From Aspidapion aeneum (Eukaryota > Arthropoda > Insecta > Coleoptera > Brentidae), in NCBI GenBank assembly GCA_963576565.1, contig OY755040.1, positions 21,807,543-21,871,542 on the forward strand: a stretch of 64,000 nucleotides of DNA, in the 5' to 3' direction. Positions within the stretch are counted from its first letter, which is position 1; each line of letters begins with the position of its first letter. Below are positions 43,326-55,464 of this stretch, in pieces. A model generated the notes under the pieces. The model was not told where the DNA came from. It saw only the letters and a list, made by a program, of their open reading frames with translations, and did not search any database. Both the position numbers and the translations under genes were made by a program.

Positions 43326-45189
43326 TGTGTTAGAATATAATAATAAGAGGATAGCGAAAAATCGTACCAGAGCAGAGGGGGCAAAATGCAGGGCTCTGTT
43401 CAAGTTAAAATGCAACTTGAAGAAAAATTCCGGTGAGTGGTGCACTTGATCGGAAAGTGATTTATTATTATTTAGTTAAAGACCGATTCATGCTTAAGCC
43501 TTTAGAGCGAATGTTTGCATAAATTTAAGTATGCATATAGCAAGGGTGTGTTAAAATTCCCTTCAAAATTACTGGCCTTTAGAAAACAAATCAGATAGGT
43601 GAGAAGCCTAATCCTAGTGACCAGTACTGACCTCCTGCAGAACATAAAATATTTTAAAAGAACATTGTGAACATGTGTAATAGAAAAACTACTACTTTTC
43701 GTAAAGACTTCCTAAATTAGAAAACAAATAGCAAGAGGTACAGCAAACTAAGGAGCTTCATCAACAGGAATTCCAAAACTCAACTTTGTTATAGAAATGA
43801 ACTAATCAATCAAACAAGATGGCAGTTTATGATCTATTTATAAGTCGTAGCCACTGCATAAATATTAATTATACATTTTTTTATAACAAAAACGTTTTTA
43901 TAATACAAACTTAAAACTAAGTTGATTTTAAAGGAAAAAATATAAATGCGTATGAGCCATCAGATACAGTGCTCAGCACAACTTTATAATTGTAAAAGAC
44001 GCAAATGCTTACAAAAAGGAACAAAATGCTTTATATGGGTAATCGATCTTTTCTTGGCCAGAAGGTATCAATGGCAGTGTCTTATTTTATACCTAGTAAA
44101 TATACATCCTTTATAAATTTTGCTGCGAGGATGTGAAAAGATTTATTTATATTCTTTACTTATACCAGATTGAAGGAGAGAAGAAGCTAATAGTATCAGA
44201 TTCAAATTTTGGAGCTTTATTTATACGAATGCATGTCTGTCCCATACTTTAATATTATAAAATATTAATTTTTAACAATAACCACTTTTCTTTTTAAATA
44301 TGTATGTTTTACATGTTCACAAATTTCACTCAAAAAAATTTCTTTATTGTTTTTAACAATTCAAGTGCTTTAAATGAGTTTTTTTTGCATTGTTTATAGC
44401 AAAGCTAATATTTTTATCATTTTAGTCTATTATAGCTGTTTTTACTTACTTAAAAAAAATATACATTATATTATAGTCTGTACATATAGTTTATAGAATA
44501 TTATTCCTCTAGGTATTTACTGCTTCATTTTCAGTTAAAGATATAATCAATAAAACAATCAATGCTGGCTACCGTCTTATTGTTTTTATAATATTATTAT
44601 TACTACTAGCAGTACTGCATTCACACAGCAGTAAAGTTAAGGAGCGCAAGAAAATGCAAATAGTGTTTGAGAACACGTATGTTTTAACGTTTCGGAATTT
44701 ACTACAACAAGCTACAAGCCTTTAAGTAAAGATATTTAAGCAAAATTAAATGAGGAAGAAGTGAGAAATTCAAGAAAAGCTGCTAAGCAGGAATTGCCAA
44801 CGGATTACGTGAAATTGATACTGATCATAGATAAGAGTTAAATGGTAGTCTTAAGATGAGACTAGCGGCTTTAATGGTGATGATAAAGAATTTGAAGCTT
44901 GTTTGGGTTGATGATAAGTAGGTGATCCTTAGCAAGTATAAAAGCAGTGTCGTGGTCAACATTCTTTTTAGTTTGGTTTAAAAATGCTTTTAATTTGAGG
45001 TTTTAGTGTGTGTGCCAAAAAGTATTTTGTCATGATTACTTTTTACCATTACACTCATTCATAAATTTAGCTGGTACTAAAAAGTTTAACGAAAGTAACT
45101 TATTATTTGGAACTGATGATAAAATAAATAAATAAATAAAACATTTACTTTATTTGATAAAATAATGAATACATGGAGTAAGATAGTTT
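43326..45189. other. No supported gene
   Basis: AT-rich, with short homopolymer runs. No repeats or motif-bearing frames noticed. Confidence 0.4.
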
Positions 45190-46490
45190 ACATTTTCTTC
45201 CTTTTCTTCTTAGTACGCCGCGTCCTTATCGAAGGTTGGCTATCCATCTAGCAAGCAAGCATTATTCTAGAAGTCGCTGCTCCTAAAATGTCAGTAGACG
45301 TGCAGCCGAACCATCATCTCAAGTCTCTTAAATAAGAGTTTTGTCATTTTCCAACTGATCTTCTGCTTTGTGCCTTTCCCTCAATTATCAGACTAAGCAG
45401 CTCATATTTCGCACCTCTCATTACATACCCAATGTATCTGGTCTTTCTTTCTTTGACTGTAACGAGAATTTCAAGTGGTTTGCGCATTCGGTCAAGTAAA
45501 GCTTCATTGGTTATTCTTTGTACCCATGATATCTTCAGCATGCGTCTATATAATTACCTCTCAAATGCCTTAAGACTTCTCTGTAATCAGGTCGCGAGTC
45601 CATTCTTCACACCCGTACAACAAAATGGAAAACACATAGCATCTGACCAACCACATTCGGAGGTCCAGGTTGATGTCACGGGAGGTAAAAAACTGTTTTA
45701 TGTTTATGAACGCGCTCTTGTTCAATTCAAGACCTAATTTCTATTTTAAAATCGTTCTGGCAATTGACGTTTGTACCCAAATAATTGACCGTTTTAATTT
45801 GTTCTAAGATGCGTCCATTTACTGTCACGTTGGCAACAGTATTTGCTTTTGCAAAGACTAGTAACTTCTCTCTTTCTGTTTTTGTTGGGTTCACTGTATT
45901 GAACTATACGGTTCATCATAAGCTGTAGGTCCTCGATACTATCTGCAAGAACTACGGTATCGGCTGCATATCGGATGTTGTTTATTACTATTCCATTAAC
46001 TTTTATACCTTAAAATGTCATCCATAGCCTCTCTAAAAATAGTTTCGGAATAAATGTTAAACAGCAATGGCGATAAGATGCAGCGCTGTATAACAACTTT
46101 TTTAATCAGTGTAGCCTCAGATGTTTTGTGTCCAATTCTATCTACAGTTGTTTGATTTTAATACCGCTGTGAAATAATATTAATTTTTTCCTTGTCAATA
46201 CCGGTCTTACTAAGAATTTCAATAAGTTTGTTGTGTTTTACGCAGTCGAAAGCTTTACGATAATCAATGAAACAAGCATACACATTAACATTTATGTCTC
46301 TACACTTTTGAGTCAGCACATTTAGAGAGAAAAAGGCCTCATGTGTGCCATAACCATTCCTGAACCCAAACTGCGTATCCCCTTGGATGTCACATTTTCT
46401 GAAACTACTATCACTATGATCTTAAGAACGTGTGACATTAGACTTTCAATTCGATCTTCATCGCAACTTGAAGCATTTTAACAATAGCAG
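45190..46490 (-). pseudogene. Non-LTR retrotransposon reverse transcriptase, decayed
   Basis: Minus-strand blocks in order: FGFRNGYGTHEAFFSLNVLT and CFIDYRKAFDCVKHNKLIEI (46210-46370; motif A with its aspartate), QRCILSPLLFNIYSE (about 46060-46090; motif B region), IRYAADTVVLADSIEDL (about 45920-45990), and near the C-terminus KISWVQRITNEALLDRM with TRYIGYVMRG (45344-45541). The catalytic box reads YAAD where YADD is expected, so one catalytic aspartate is alanine. Several stops and frameshifts occur. The C-terminal RxxxxGHVxR-like element resembles that of the RTE-like copies at 33.3 and 54.5 kb, but the sequence is a different family. Confidence 0.8.
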
Positions 46491-46542
46491 AAACAAAACA
46501 GTAAGTATTAGCAGGCCAACTTTGACAAGCACGATTTAAAAG

Positions 46543-46562
46543 CCGGCGCCGCGCCGCCGGCA
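46543..46562. repeat. GC-only 20-bp near-palindrome
   Basis: 'gccggcgccgcgccgccggc' stands out in AT-rich DNA; outer 'gccggc' halves are inverted. Confidence 0.7.
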
Positions 46563-48064
46563 TTGAACAGAACTCATGGTCAAACATCACATGCAGCCAC
46601 TGATCTCAATTAAAGATATTTGACAGAGCGTCACCGCTTGTAAAGTCGCTGTGTTCTGAAGCCTGGGGTATGTTCATGATTACCACCGTGTGCACACCGG
46701 ACGCGCACGGTGTTACTTTTTCCTGTTCACGACTGACGACGCCGCGCGCATCTCGCTGAATGAATTTTCCGTTCATTTCGGTTGCTGAGTTTAGTACGCA
46801 CACTGGGAAGGCACACGGCGAGTTGGGTAATTTTTTACTTGTCGCACATGTGCATAACTAGTAATTACTGGTATTTACTACTGGCGGTCAAGCGGCCTTG
46901 GTAAATACCACTCCTTGACGAGTGACGTCACTAATGAGCCCTTTGTATGTCATCGTTTATTACAGGTAATTACCTCACAATCATTTGTTTTGCTTCTTTT
47001 TGGGAAAATTTGTCCGTGAATTTTTGCAATGAGTGATATTTATCGTGTTTGTCTCAATTATGAGGGAAAATTGTACAAAGTGATGGCCTCCTCCATATTG
47101 TCTTGCCAAAATTTTGGTTTCATCAACCCTTGGCTTCCTCTAATTTTTCCAATGTAGACTTTGATATATGAAATATCATAAAAAAACAGTATCATTGTAC
47201 TCCTCTAACCACTGTTTATTATACTTGTTTCCAAAATATGTTCATTTCGAATCAAATACCCCAGTATTTCAGAGTCGGTCGAAAAGAACTCAAATTCAAT
47301 AATGGCAAAAAGATTATTATTTATCTAAACTAAAACCAAATAAACTTCTTTAAAAAATCGTAAAAAGCAACAACAAACAATAACCGGTTATAAAAAAGCT
47401 ATTCAAGCGGTGTTTCTGTGGTAATAGGCTAAGGGCCTAAACAGCTGACTTAACTCACAATAAGCCAGTAATGGATGCAATGTAGTTATTCAAGCCGGAT
47501 TGCCGGAATCACAATCGAGGGGTTTTAGTCGGTAAGAATCATGACAGTACTTGTCTTGAAATGACTTTGGTAGGAAAGTAGGCCGGGTGTCTTATGTAAG
47601 ATTTCCCCTTGATACCCTTAAAAAATAACTAACCTAACTTTTTTTTGTCAAAATATTTTTGTTTAAATTCCACCAATGTATTTTGGCACGTAAGCTGTTC
47701 TTTTCAACCCACTCACATAATGTGGTATATAATAAGGGTTCATTGGCCCATTATTACAAACCAAGTTTCTCACTAAACTCCAAATTGATTAATAATATCA
47801 ATATTATGTGTCCATATTACGTCAAAACAAATACAAAAGTAAGTTCTTTACGCTTACAAAATTCACACGGTCAATTTTAACCCGAATCATGAACGCACTC
47901 CTGACGACGCAGTTTTCGTGATCCAATGACGCTATATGCTTCATCATCATTACCTTTAGAGGTAACCGGTTGTACTTAAATTATGTTAAAATGGGGGCGA
48001 ACGTTCCGTCGCCCCTATTTGAGGTTGCGCAGTAGTCGAAGCGCTATAAAATTGTTTTTGTCTA
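46563..48064. other. No supported gene; possible decayed TIR pair
   Basis: 'gtatgttcatgatt' (46666-46679) and 'aatcatgaacgcac' (47886-47899) are roughly inverted, and GC-richer DNA lies just inside the left one. This may mark a ~1.2-kb element but is weak. Frames have no motif. Confidence 0.3.
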
Positions 48065-48325
48065 AACAAATTTGAGTGGTCAACGGTTCGGTTATTGGTT
48101 CTCTTTGTTTAAATGCTAGAATTAAATAGAGAGCAACTAAAGAACGTCAAAAAATAATGCATTTTTATTTTTTTTCTTTCTACCTCCGGAGCAGAGTTAT
48201 AACCGGTTAATAGAGAAATGAAAATGCATGATTTGTTGACATTTTTTGCTTAAACGCTCTGTGTTTAAATCTCACATTTAAACGAAGATAACTAATAATC
48301 GGTCGACCGCTCAAATTTATTTGAT
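48065..48325. mobile_element. ~261-bp MITE with ~50-bp TIRs
   Basis: Left arm 48065-48114 ('acaaatttgagtggtc' ... 'tttgtttaaatg') and right arm 48276-48325 (complement 'ataaatttgagcggtc' ... 'cgtttaaatg') are imperfect inverted repeats with a small gap. The interior is AT-rich and non-coding. Confidence 0.8.
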
Positions 48326-48352
48326 ATCTATGCTAGGGACTAAGCCTGGATC

Positions 48353-48502
48353 CACATGCATGCGGGATACGCATCCGTTGTGTACCACGTGATCAATTTT
48401 AACCAATTACATTTTAGGCGGATTTTTTCCCCTTAAATATCATTGGTCGATATTCACATGGTACACAACGGAAGCGTATCACGGATACATGTGGATTCAG
48501 GC
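48353..48502. mobile_element. ~150-bp MITE with ~50-bp TIRs
   Basis: Left arm 48353-48402 contains 'ggatccacatg', 'gatacgcatccgttgtgtac'; the right arm contains its complement with about nine differences in 50. It starts only 27 bases after the preceding MITE. No target duplication identified. Confidence 0.85.
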
Positions 48503-49085
48503 CAATTCGGTAGGTACCCTTTATTTTAAATTAAAAATTTAAAAGTGACTAAAAACCGTTGGTTGTAACGAGTACATTTTTCTGTAAACTGCATACACAC
48601 TTTTATTGTTCCATCCATACACGATTTATCTGACTGTAGCCCGAAGAAAAAGTTCAAGTCGTGTTTAATTCTATTAGCGTGACAAACATAATCTAAATTT
48701 ACCTCGGAGGTGATATTTTCAGATGCTAATTTTGTCTTCTATAAACTCGTCCACGTTCTTAGCGATCGCGGCTTGGTCAAAGTGATAATAATAATAAATC
48801 TGCAAAACGGGTTCTTCTAGCCTCAAGATTTACCACAAATTTTAAAAAATTCTTTGTCAATTTTAGTACAGTACATACCATAGTATCGCAAATTGCTTTT
48901 AATACAAAAGTTAAACTTTTTTTTACTGACACTTTATAACTGATATTAAGAGTTCTCCCCGATAAAGTACCAAACCTAATTCAGTTAATTCCAAAAAATA
49001 AATTAAACTATTAATTATTGAAATACTGCACTCTATATTTTTAAATTTTACTTTTGGCTTTTATTACACAGCTAACATTATTTAT
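48503..49085. other. No supported gene
   Basis: AT-rich, motif-free. Confidence 0.4.
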
Positions 49086-49089
49086 TATT

Positions 49090-49230
49090 CTGCCTGTTCT
49101 GTTTGGTGTATCACAATGATCAATGTTGAATCCAATTATTCTGATATTTGTAAACGATCTTGTAAAGCCGTTTCTTTATCAAAAATTGTTGTGTTTGTGG
49201 ATGACAACACTGTACTGAACTTTATTTGCA
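49090..49230 (+). pseudogene. Reverse-transcriptase motif B-C scrap (non-LTR)
   Basis: One frame reads FGVSQ, a stop, SMLNPIILIFVNDLVK, and the next frame reads VVFVDDNTVL. This matches the GVPQGSVLGPILFL..NDL...FADDTTV order of non-LTR reverse transcriptases, with the catalytic double aspartate kept as VDD. Only about 45 codons survive. Confidence 0.65.
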
Positions 49231-50220
49231 CAAAGCTCATACTTAGTTTACAATGATTTTTTTCAATCTGACAGCGAATGCCATGGTGATATTTGTTTTT
49301 AACTAGCGTCACTATGTTTGCCCTCTGGGAGAGATAGAAAATATTTCCATAGAAGCATGAGGATACAAGCAGTCTTCAATTTCTTTCATTTGTGAGGAAA
49401 TTCCTCACCTTTAATTTTGAAGGTACATTATAAACACCAGTATATAAAAAATTGAATACACCAGTTGAAAGAGATCAACAACATATTAATTATAACGTCA
49501 TTTTTCTGTTTCAACTGACGTGCCATACTCTAAGAGTTCTAGAACGCAACAAGTTTTAAACGAGAATAACGTTTCTACCGGTGTTTAAACTTCAAATAAA
49601 TGTGGTTTGATTTAAATTCGCTTTAAATGAATGAATTAATAGAGTTTTGTTAGCGGTACGATTGTAACCGGCTTAAGAACTTAATAAACCGTCTTTAAAA
49701 TCATTAACTACCAATCTGCTGTATGGAAAACAAAGAGGAAATCAATAACGCACCCTTGATTTTTTCTCAGATATATATTTGTTTCGAATGCAGCTTGTAT
49801 ACCATGTATTTTTAGGTCAAAATGTAATAAATTATGGTTATCCTCAATGATTTAAAAATAATAAAAAAGCCACAACTCAAAAATAGATTTATGTATGCTA
49901 CAAAAAGCAATAAAACCGAAAAAAATCTGGCAATAAACATTTCGAGAATTCAAAATTTTTCAATGAAACAAATGCCGAACTTTTAATCTCATAAGCTGGG
50001 ATAGATTGTTCAAATACGTGACTTGCAGTCGTTAATTCTGTAACCATCCGTATACAAATGTCTGTAAAACACAGAGAAACTTAAAATTTCTTCTAAAACA
50101 AATTTCAAGTTAGTGACTTATTAGTCTTTAAAAATAATTTTCTGATCTGACTGATCCAGGCCTATCTACGACCAGCTTCGGTATTATTGCGCTATCCTGA
50201 GATGGATGCAGGCGATAGTT
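49231..50220. other. No supported gene
   Basis: AT-rich. 'gatggatgcaggcgatag' near 50200 and 'ggtggatgcaagcaatag' near 50373 are direct repeats flanking the hairpin at 50238. Confidence 0.4.
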
Positions 50221-50237
50221 CTGTGTAGCACCATAAC

Positions 50238-50268
50238 CGTTGTTTAATGAACTCTCCATTAAACAACG
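50238..50268. repeat. Perfect 12-bp-stem hairpin
   Basis: 'cgttgtttaatg', a 7-base loop, then its exact complement. Confidence 0.9.
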
Positions 50269-50621
50269 ATATAACCAACAGCAACAACGACTCTGAGGAG
50301 AAATATCTCTATACAGGCATTGCAATATATTAATATACATGACCGAGTTCGACCCTATTAGGTTTTTATCAGGTGGATGCAAGCAATAGCTCCGTGATAC
50401 TATCGTTGGTAACTTATTAAAACTCAGAGGTTTTTACTTCCTCCAACGTCCTTCACAAAAGCATTTCGGTCCATGGCGTCATTATCTTACGTTATCATCC
50501 ACTTTCCTTTCCTTTTTTTAAATAAAAATTGTTTTTTCTATCTTACTTCCTCTCACGTCAACAATATATCAAAAGATTATTTAAAACGATTTTTTTATTA
50601 CAAGCTTTTATTTAACTTCAC

Positions 50622-50655
50622 CTGTATGTATGTATGTATGTATGTGGGTATGTAG
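50622..50655. repeat. (TGTA)n microsatellite
   Basis: Four to six 'tgta' units with slight interruptions. Confidence 0.9.
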
Positions 50656-50699
50656 GTAATCAAATCTTGCAACTCATTTTTGAAGAACTTCCAAACATC

Positions 50700-51440
50700 C
50701 GATTGGTATCTGGGGGTTTTTGAGGATGAGAATTACGAATTTTTGATCAGATTACAAAAATTCAATATGGCGGATTCAAAATGGACGATTTATTGTCAAG
50801 TTTTTTTGATTACTTTCTACTGACGTCCACGCATCCGATTGACTTCAAATTTCGCACACCGTTATAGTTCCGATGACAATCCAAAAATGTAGTATCACTA
50901 ACTGTCTACCTCACCCCTAACCTGGAGGGCGGAGAGGGGGTAAAATTTAAGTTTGTTGGGTTTCCACCAAAATTGGTATCTGGGTGTTTTTGAGGATGAG
51001 GATTACGAATTTTTGATCAGATTACAAAAATTCAATATGACGAATTCAAAATGGACGATTTAATGTCAAGTTTTTCTGATTACTTTCAACTGACTTCCAC
51101 GTATCGGATTGACTTCAAATTTCGCACACCGTTATAGTCCCGATGACAATCCAATAATGTGTTATCACTGTCTGCCTACCTCCCCCATAACGTGGAGGGC
51201 GGAGAAGGGGTAAAATGTTAGTTTTCCGGATTTCCACCAAAATTGGTATCTGGGAGTTCTTGAGGATAAGGATTACGAATTTTTGATCAGATTACAAAAA
51301 TTCAATATGGCGGATTCAAAATGGACGATTTAATGACGAGTTTTTCTGATTACTTTCAACTGACTTCCACGTAGGTATCTAATTGATTTCAAAATTCACA
51401 TGCTCTCCCACTAAAAAGGGGGGGGGCGTAGAACAGGAAA
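50700..51440. repeat. ~269-bp tandem repeat, about 2.7 units
   Basis: 'attggtatctgggggttttt' or variants start units near 50703, 50973 and 51242. Each has 'aatttttgatcagattac', 'caaaatggacgattta', 'ttcgcacaccgttatag' and 'ctggagggcggaga'. The third unit is truncated at a run of G (51418-51427). A satellite-like array with no open frame. Confidence 0.9.
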
Positions 51441-51565
51441 GGTTTTAGTTCGTTCGATCTCGACCAATATTAATGAATATTTGCGTATGATAATCATAAT
51501 AATAACGAACCTTCCAATATCGATGCGCTAGCTGAAATGCATAGACTTAGACAAATCTAAACATT

Positions 51566-51660
51566 AAAAAATAAATTTAGAAAAAAAAACTTTTTGAAAA
51601 CAAGCTCTAAGCTTTTTTAAGCTTGTTTTCAAAAAGTTTTTTTTTCTAAATTTATTTTTT
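51566..51660. repeat. Perfect 41-bp inverted repeat, 13-base loop
   Basis: Arms 51566-51606 and 51620-51660 are exact complements ('aaaaaataaatttag', nine A, 'ctttttgaaaacaagct'). Perfect identity including a nine-base homopolymer suggests recent origin. Confidence 0.95.
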
Positions 51661-53160
51661 AAATTACTTTCCTTGTCCTTCTTTTGAGAGGAAGAATATT
51701 CAACAAGCATGACACAAATTACATGAGAGGGGACAGAAACAATTTACAGGAAGAAAAAGTTTATTTATACTGCAAAATTTCACTTAAGGTTAGGCACTGT
51801 TTAACATTCCAACCTTACATTCAGCACTCCAGTACTACTGGTCTCAAAACCAATAAAATTTTCACAGGTTCCGAATCATATCAGTATGTTTAAATGCGTC
51901 CAGGACACACTGTACCATCTTTATTTTCTACTAATTTGTGGAAAGGATTTGGTTAGAATTATTTCTGTGTTTTCGAACCCTAAATATAAATTTTCTCGAT
52001 TGCAGCTTGACAAATGAATGTAATTTATTAGCAAATCTAACTTCCTTTAATTTTACAAACTAACCACATTCCATACTAGAGCTAGTTACAATGATTTAGA
52101 GATTTCTTAGAGTCAACACAATAGAAAACTGTGTCAAATCGGTAATAAGGATTCGTTTCTAAACTGTTAGATGTTGTGTTACCAAGACCACCCAATTGAA
52201 GGATATTTGTGCACGTCGCGTCGTAAACATAAATTTTTGGATTAAAATGCTATGAATGTCGTTGTTTCTGATTGTAGAATTTGGCTTCTAATATGTCGTA
52301 AAGTAGCTATTAGTTAAGGTGTTAATTTTAGAATAAAAGGTTTCAAAACAGACATAAATTTGACTAGTAATTTCAAGAAATTTTGATTTAACTTTTTTAA
52401 TATTAATGATTAGGTATAATAGAAATCAGATGGCGACATCAGAATTTCGTACTGTTATATATACCATAATCTTCTGTCTCACCAATAACAATTTCAGACG
52501 TGTATGTATAAAACTTATATCTTATATAATCAAAACAGTCGTTTTGGGGAGCGCTGAGTTTAGCCGTCGCGATATAAAAAATTTACAGCCCCTAAAAATC
52601 TCTCCCGTTGCTAAGAAGGAATGTTTGCAAAGCCAAACCACTAGATAATGTCGCAATTGCTAACAAAATCCACGTGTACAAGGAATTTTTCAAAAACAGA
52701 CCAGAGATACCTACATGAAAAAGCCTATGTACCTTTTAGTTTTAAAAAACACCCTGTAGAATAAAGTTAAACCAGAATATTTTGGTGATTACATCGTATT
52801 TCACCTTTACTTACGTGTTTTATGTTACTAGATATCCTATATAATCTAACTTCATACCACCCACTCCTATTTTAAAATGTAATATCGTGGTTATTACCAT
52901 AACTTGATCCTCTTTGGCTACTTCACAGTCAAAGTCTAGACCAATTAAATTTTCTTGCGACAAATAAATAATACACTTTATTGCTCCAGTTCGACCCGTG
53001 GGTACTTTGTAATACTGCATCAGCTTCTTACATTACATCAAAGATTACTTCCACTTTTTTTACAAAGGTTCTAGAGTACCTACTGCCATAGACGAGAATT
53101 TAAAAATATTTTAGATATTCCATTTTTAAAATTTAAAAATCATAAATGCTTCTACCGGCT
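51661..53160. other. No supported gene
   Basis: AT-rich. A solo 'aaacaccctgtagaa' word near 52747 recalls the 4.2-kb repeat. Frames have no motif. Confidence 0.4.
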
Positions 53161-53164
53161 TTCT

Positions 53165-53545
53165 GTACAAAGACCAGGATATCGAGAAACCTCAGCTTCC
53201 AAATGTTCTCTATCTCAAACGCTTACTATTCGAATACCTCCCTTCTTCTCTTCTTGCCTCTTTGTATGCTTTACATGATGTGAGATAAGATGTCGAGATT
53301 TTGTCATCGGCATATTATTGCTTGCACATTGCGATACTTTTACTTCACTTTTATATTTATCAAGTGTCCTTGTAAGAAGTAGTGTTTGGTGAGGATTTAC
53401 TATATCTCCTACCTCTCTTCGTATTCTGCGGACTTGCCAGTCTCTACGAGACTTACTGTATCCATTCATAAATTTTTCGTCTGTATAGCGTTTCTTGTAT
53501 TGATCCATTCCATTCGTACCTCTTTCTGAGCTCACTCTGCTAGCG
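53165..53545 (-). pseudogene. Non-LTR retrotransposon C-terminal tail
   Basis: A 106-codon minus frame (53215-53535) contains RRIRREVGDIV and LISHHVKHTKRQEEK. At DNA level it aligns with 56640-56830: 'cttcttgcctctttgtatgctttacatg' style words, and 'caagtgtccttgtaag', occur in the same order. In the 56.7-kb copy these encode the tail after RNase H. The cysteines are largely lost here, so it is a strongly diverged relic. Confidence 0.6.
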
Positions 53546-54395
53546 TCAACTTGATCTACCCTCTCGCATTTTCACCTGGACTCACCTCTACTTTGGATTT
53601 ATAACTTTCATGCCCATGTAGGAAATCAGTTGGCCGTGTTGCCGGTTGATATATTTTTAGGAGTAATGAGAATAATAATGAAATGGAATAGAATCATCAT
53701 ATTAAAGTCATGTGCGCAACCAGTGTTGCCTGGTTTTCCTTCAATATCAAGGGTCTTCTACAAAAAATTTTACTATTAAAGGATTGAAGGTTTTTGTCAG
53801 AATTTAAAGGATTCTGACTATTTTGAAGCAAATATTTCAATTATTTTACTAAATTTATGTAGGTAATTTTAAATACTTTATTTTAAATTTTGGATTTTCC
53901 AATTTAGTTAAGGTATAAATCTTTTATTTGTCTGGTTTTTTTCTTCCACTTTTATTTTTAAAAAATTTTATAATATAAAGTTATTTTTTGGTTTGGTGTG
54001 GACCACGCACCCGTTACTGTTTTGAAGGATATGAAGGAATTTTGTCACTTTGTTGAAGGAAAGTCCTCAAAAAAATCTGGCAATACTGTGCACAATCAGG
54101 CATCAAAAATCCAGTCAGACAGAAGACCATCGAATACTCCGAAACTTTTAATAAGAGAACATTTAGCATCACCTTGTGCATAGGCATACAAGAGAATAAT
54201 TCAAAACAAATTTCCTACAGGCAAATATTAATTAAGGTTAGGGTTTTTAATACCCTTGGAATAGTAAGTACCCGGTGAGCGGTGCTGCGATCGTTAGATT
54301 TTAATGATGTTAAATCACATTTGTTGTCTCTTGTTCTGAAAGCTTTTTGGGGTGTGATCTATAACCCTGAAATGGAATGATAAAAAGATGGTGGA
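53546..54395. other. No supported gene
   Basis: Contains 'ccagtgttgcctgg' at about 53722, similar to hAT termini, without a partner. The 61-codon frame at 53998-54183 has no motif I know. Confidence 0.4.
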
Positions 54396-55464
54396 CGGAG
54401 GAAATACAGGAGATGGTCAAAGAGAGAAGATTCACATACTTAAAATGGCTCAGTACTGAAGAGCAAAAAAAGACCGAGAAATCTACAGGGAAACAAGAAG
54501 ACAGGTTTGATACGCATAGAGGAGAGTGAAATGTTCGAGCCCAAATGCCACGATATGAATGCGCACGTGGGAGGTAGGCAGAGTTCTGAAGTATGGAAAT
54601 TCATTTCTACAGTGAAAAACCCAGCAAAGGAGAAAGTAAACATCCAGATCGTCAAACCAGAACAATGGACAGAACACTACAAGGGATTGCTGCAGGAGGC
54701 GAGACCCGAATGTCTGTCAGCCCCTCCGAGGAGCGACATAGAGGTGCATGAAGATAACGTGATCATCAAAAAAGAAATGATAGAGAATAGTATTCAAAAG
54801 ATTAAATCCGGAAAAGCTAGCGGACCTGGGGGAATATATGCTGAAATGCTCAAATATGGATCAGAGAAACTACTAGAGGATCTCACATGTATTATCAATC
54901 AATGCATGAACGGACATCCAGTACCTGATGATTGGAAAATTGCATTCATATCCTCAATACATAAAAAAGGAAACAAGCTGGATTGCAACAATTACAGAGG
55001 AATTTCAGTAACCAGTACTCTAAGTAGATTGTACGGTAGGATTCTTAGAGATCTGATGGAGAGTGATTTTCATGAACAGGAGGAAGAAGAGCAAAGTGGG
55101 TTTCGTGCAGGCACATCTTGTAGTGATAGTGTTTTTTGTCTTGAACAAGTGAGACTCATCTTGCCTTTGTGGACCTACAAAAAACATGTGATACCGTTGC
55201 AATAGAAAAATTAAAGATATTGTTAGAGCAAACTTATATCAATCATACAGACATGCATAAAAGTGATAAAAGAACTATACAAAGGATCAAAATCTAAAAT
55301 GAAAATTGGAAATCGACTTTCAAAAGAATTCCTGGTAACAAAAGTCAATCCAAAGACCAATGAGTCAAAAAAACCTGAAAGACGATGATTGTCAGGATCG
55401 AAGGAGGTGGAGAATAGGCGTCGGAAAACGTAGAAAAACGTTCTAAACCGACGTAGTAGTAGTA
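54396..55464 (+). pseudogene. RTE-like non-LTR retrotransposon, copy B, internally deleted
   Basis: Homologous to copy A (33300-35064). The main open frame (54507-55205) carries HVGGRQSSEVWKFISTV, SGKASGPGGIYAEMLKYGSE, HPVPDDWKIAFISSIHKKGN, the NYRGISVTSTLSRLYGRIL block and SGFRAGTSCSDSVFCLEQV. It is thus intact further than copy A, which has a frame break at VPDD. After CLEQV the frame shifts. About 720 bp, including motifs B and C, are deleted near 55340 relative to copy A, joining directly to the C-terminal part (ESKKPERR; GSKEVENRR in shifted frame). It ends with the same 'gtagtagtagta' tail. Confidence 0.85.

Noticed and set aside
47900..47925. Hammerhead core 'ctgacga'
   Set aside because: No GAAA after a pairing stem.
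53716..53740. hAT terminus 'cagtgttgcctgg'
   Set aside because: No inverted partner or transposase sequence was found downstream.
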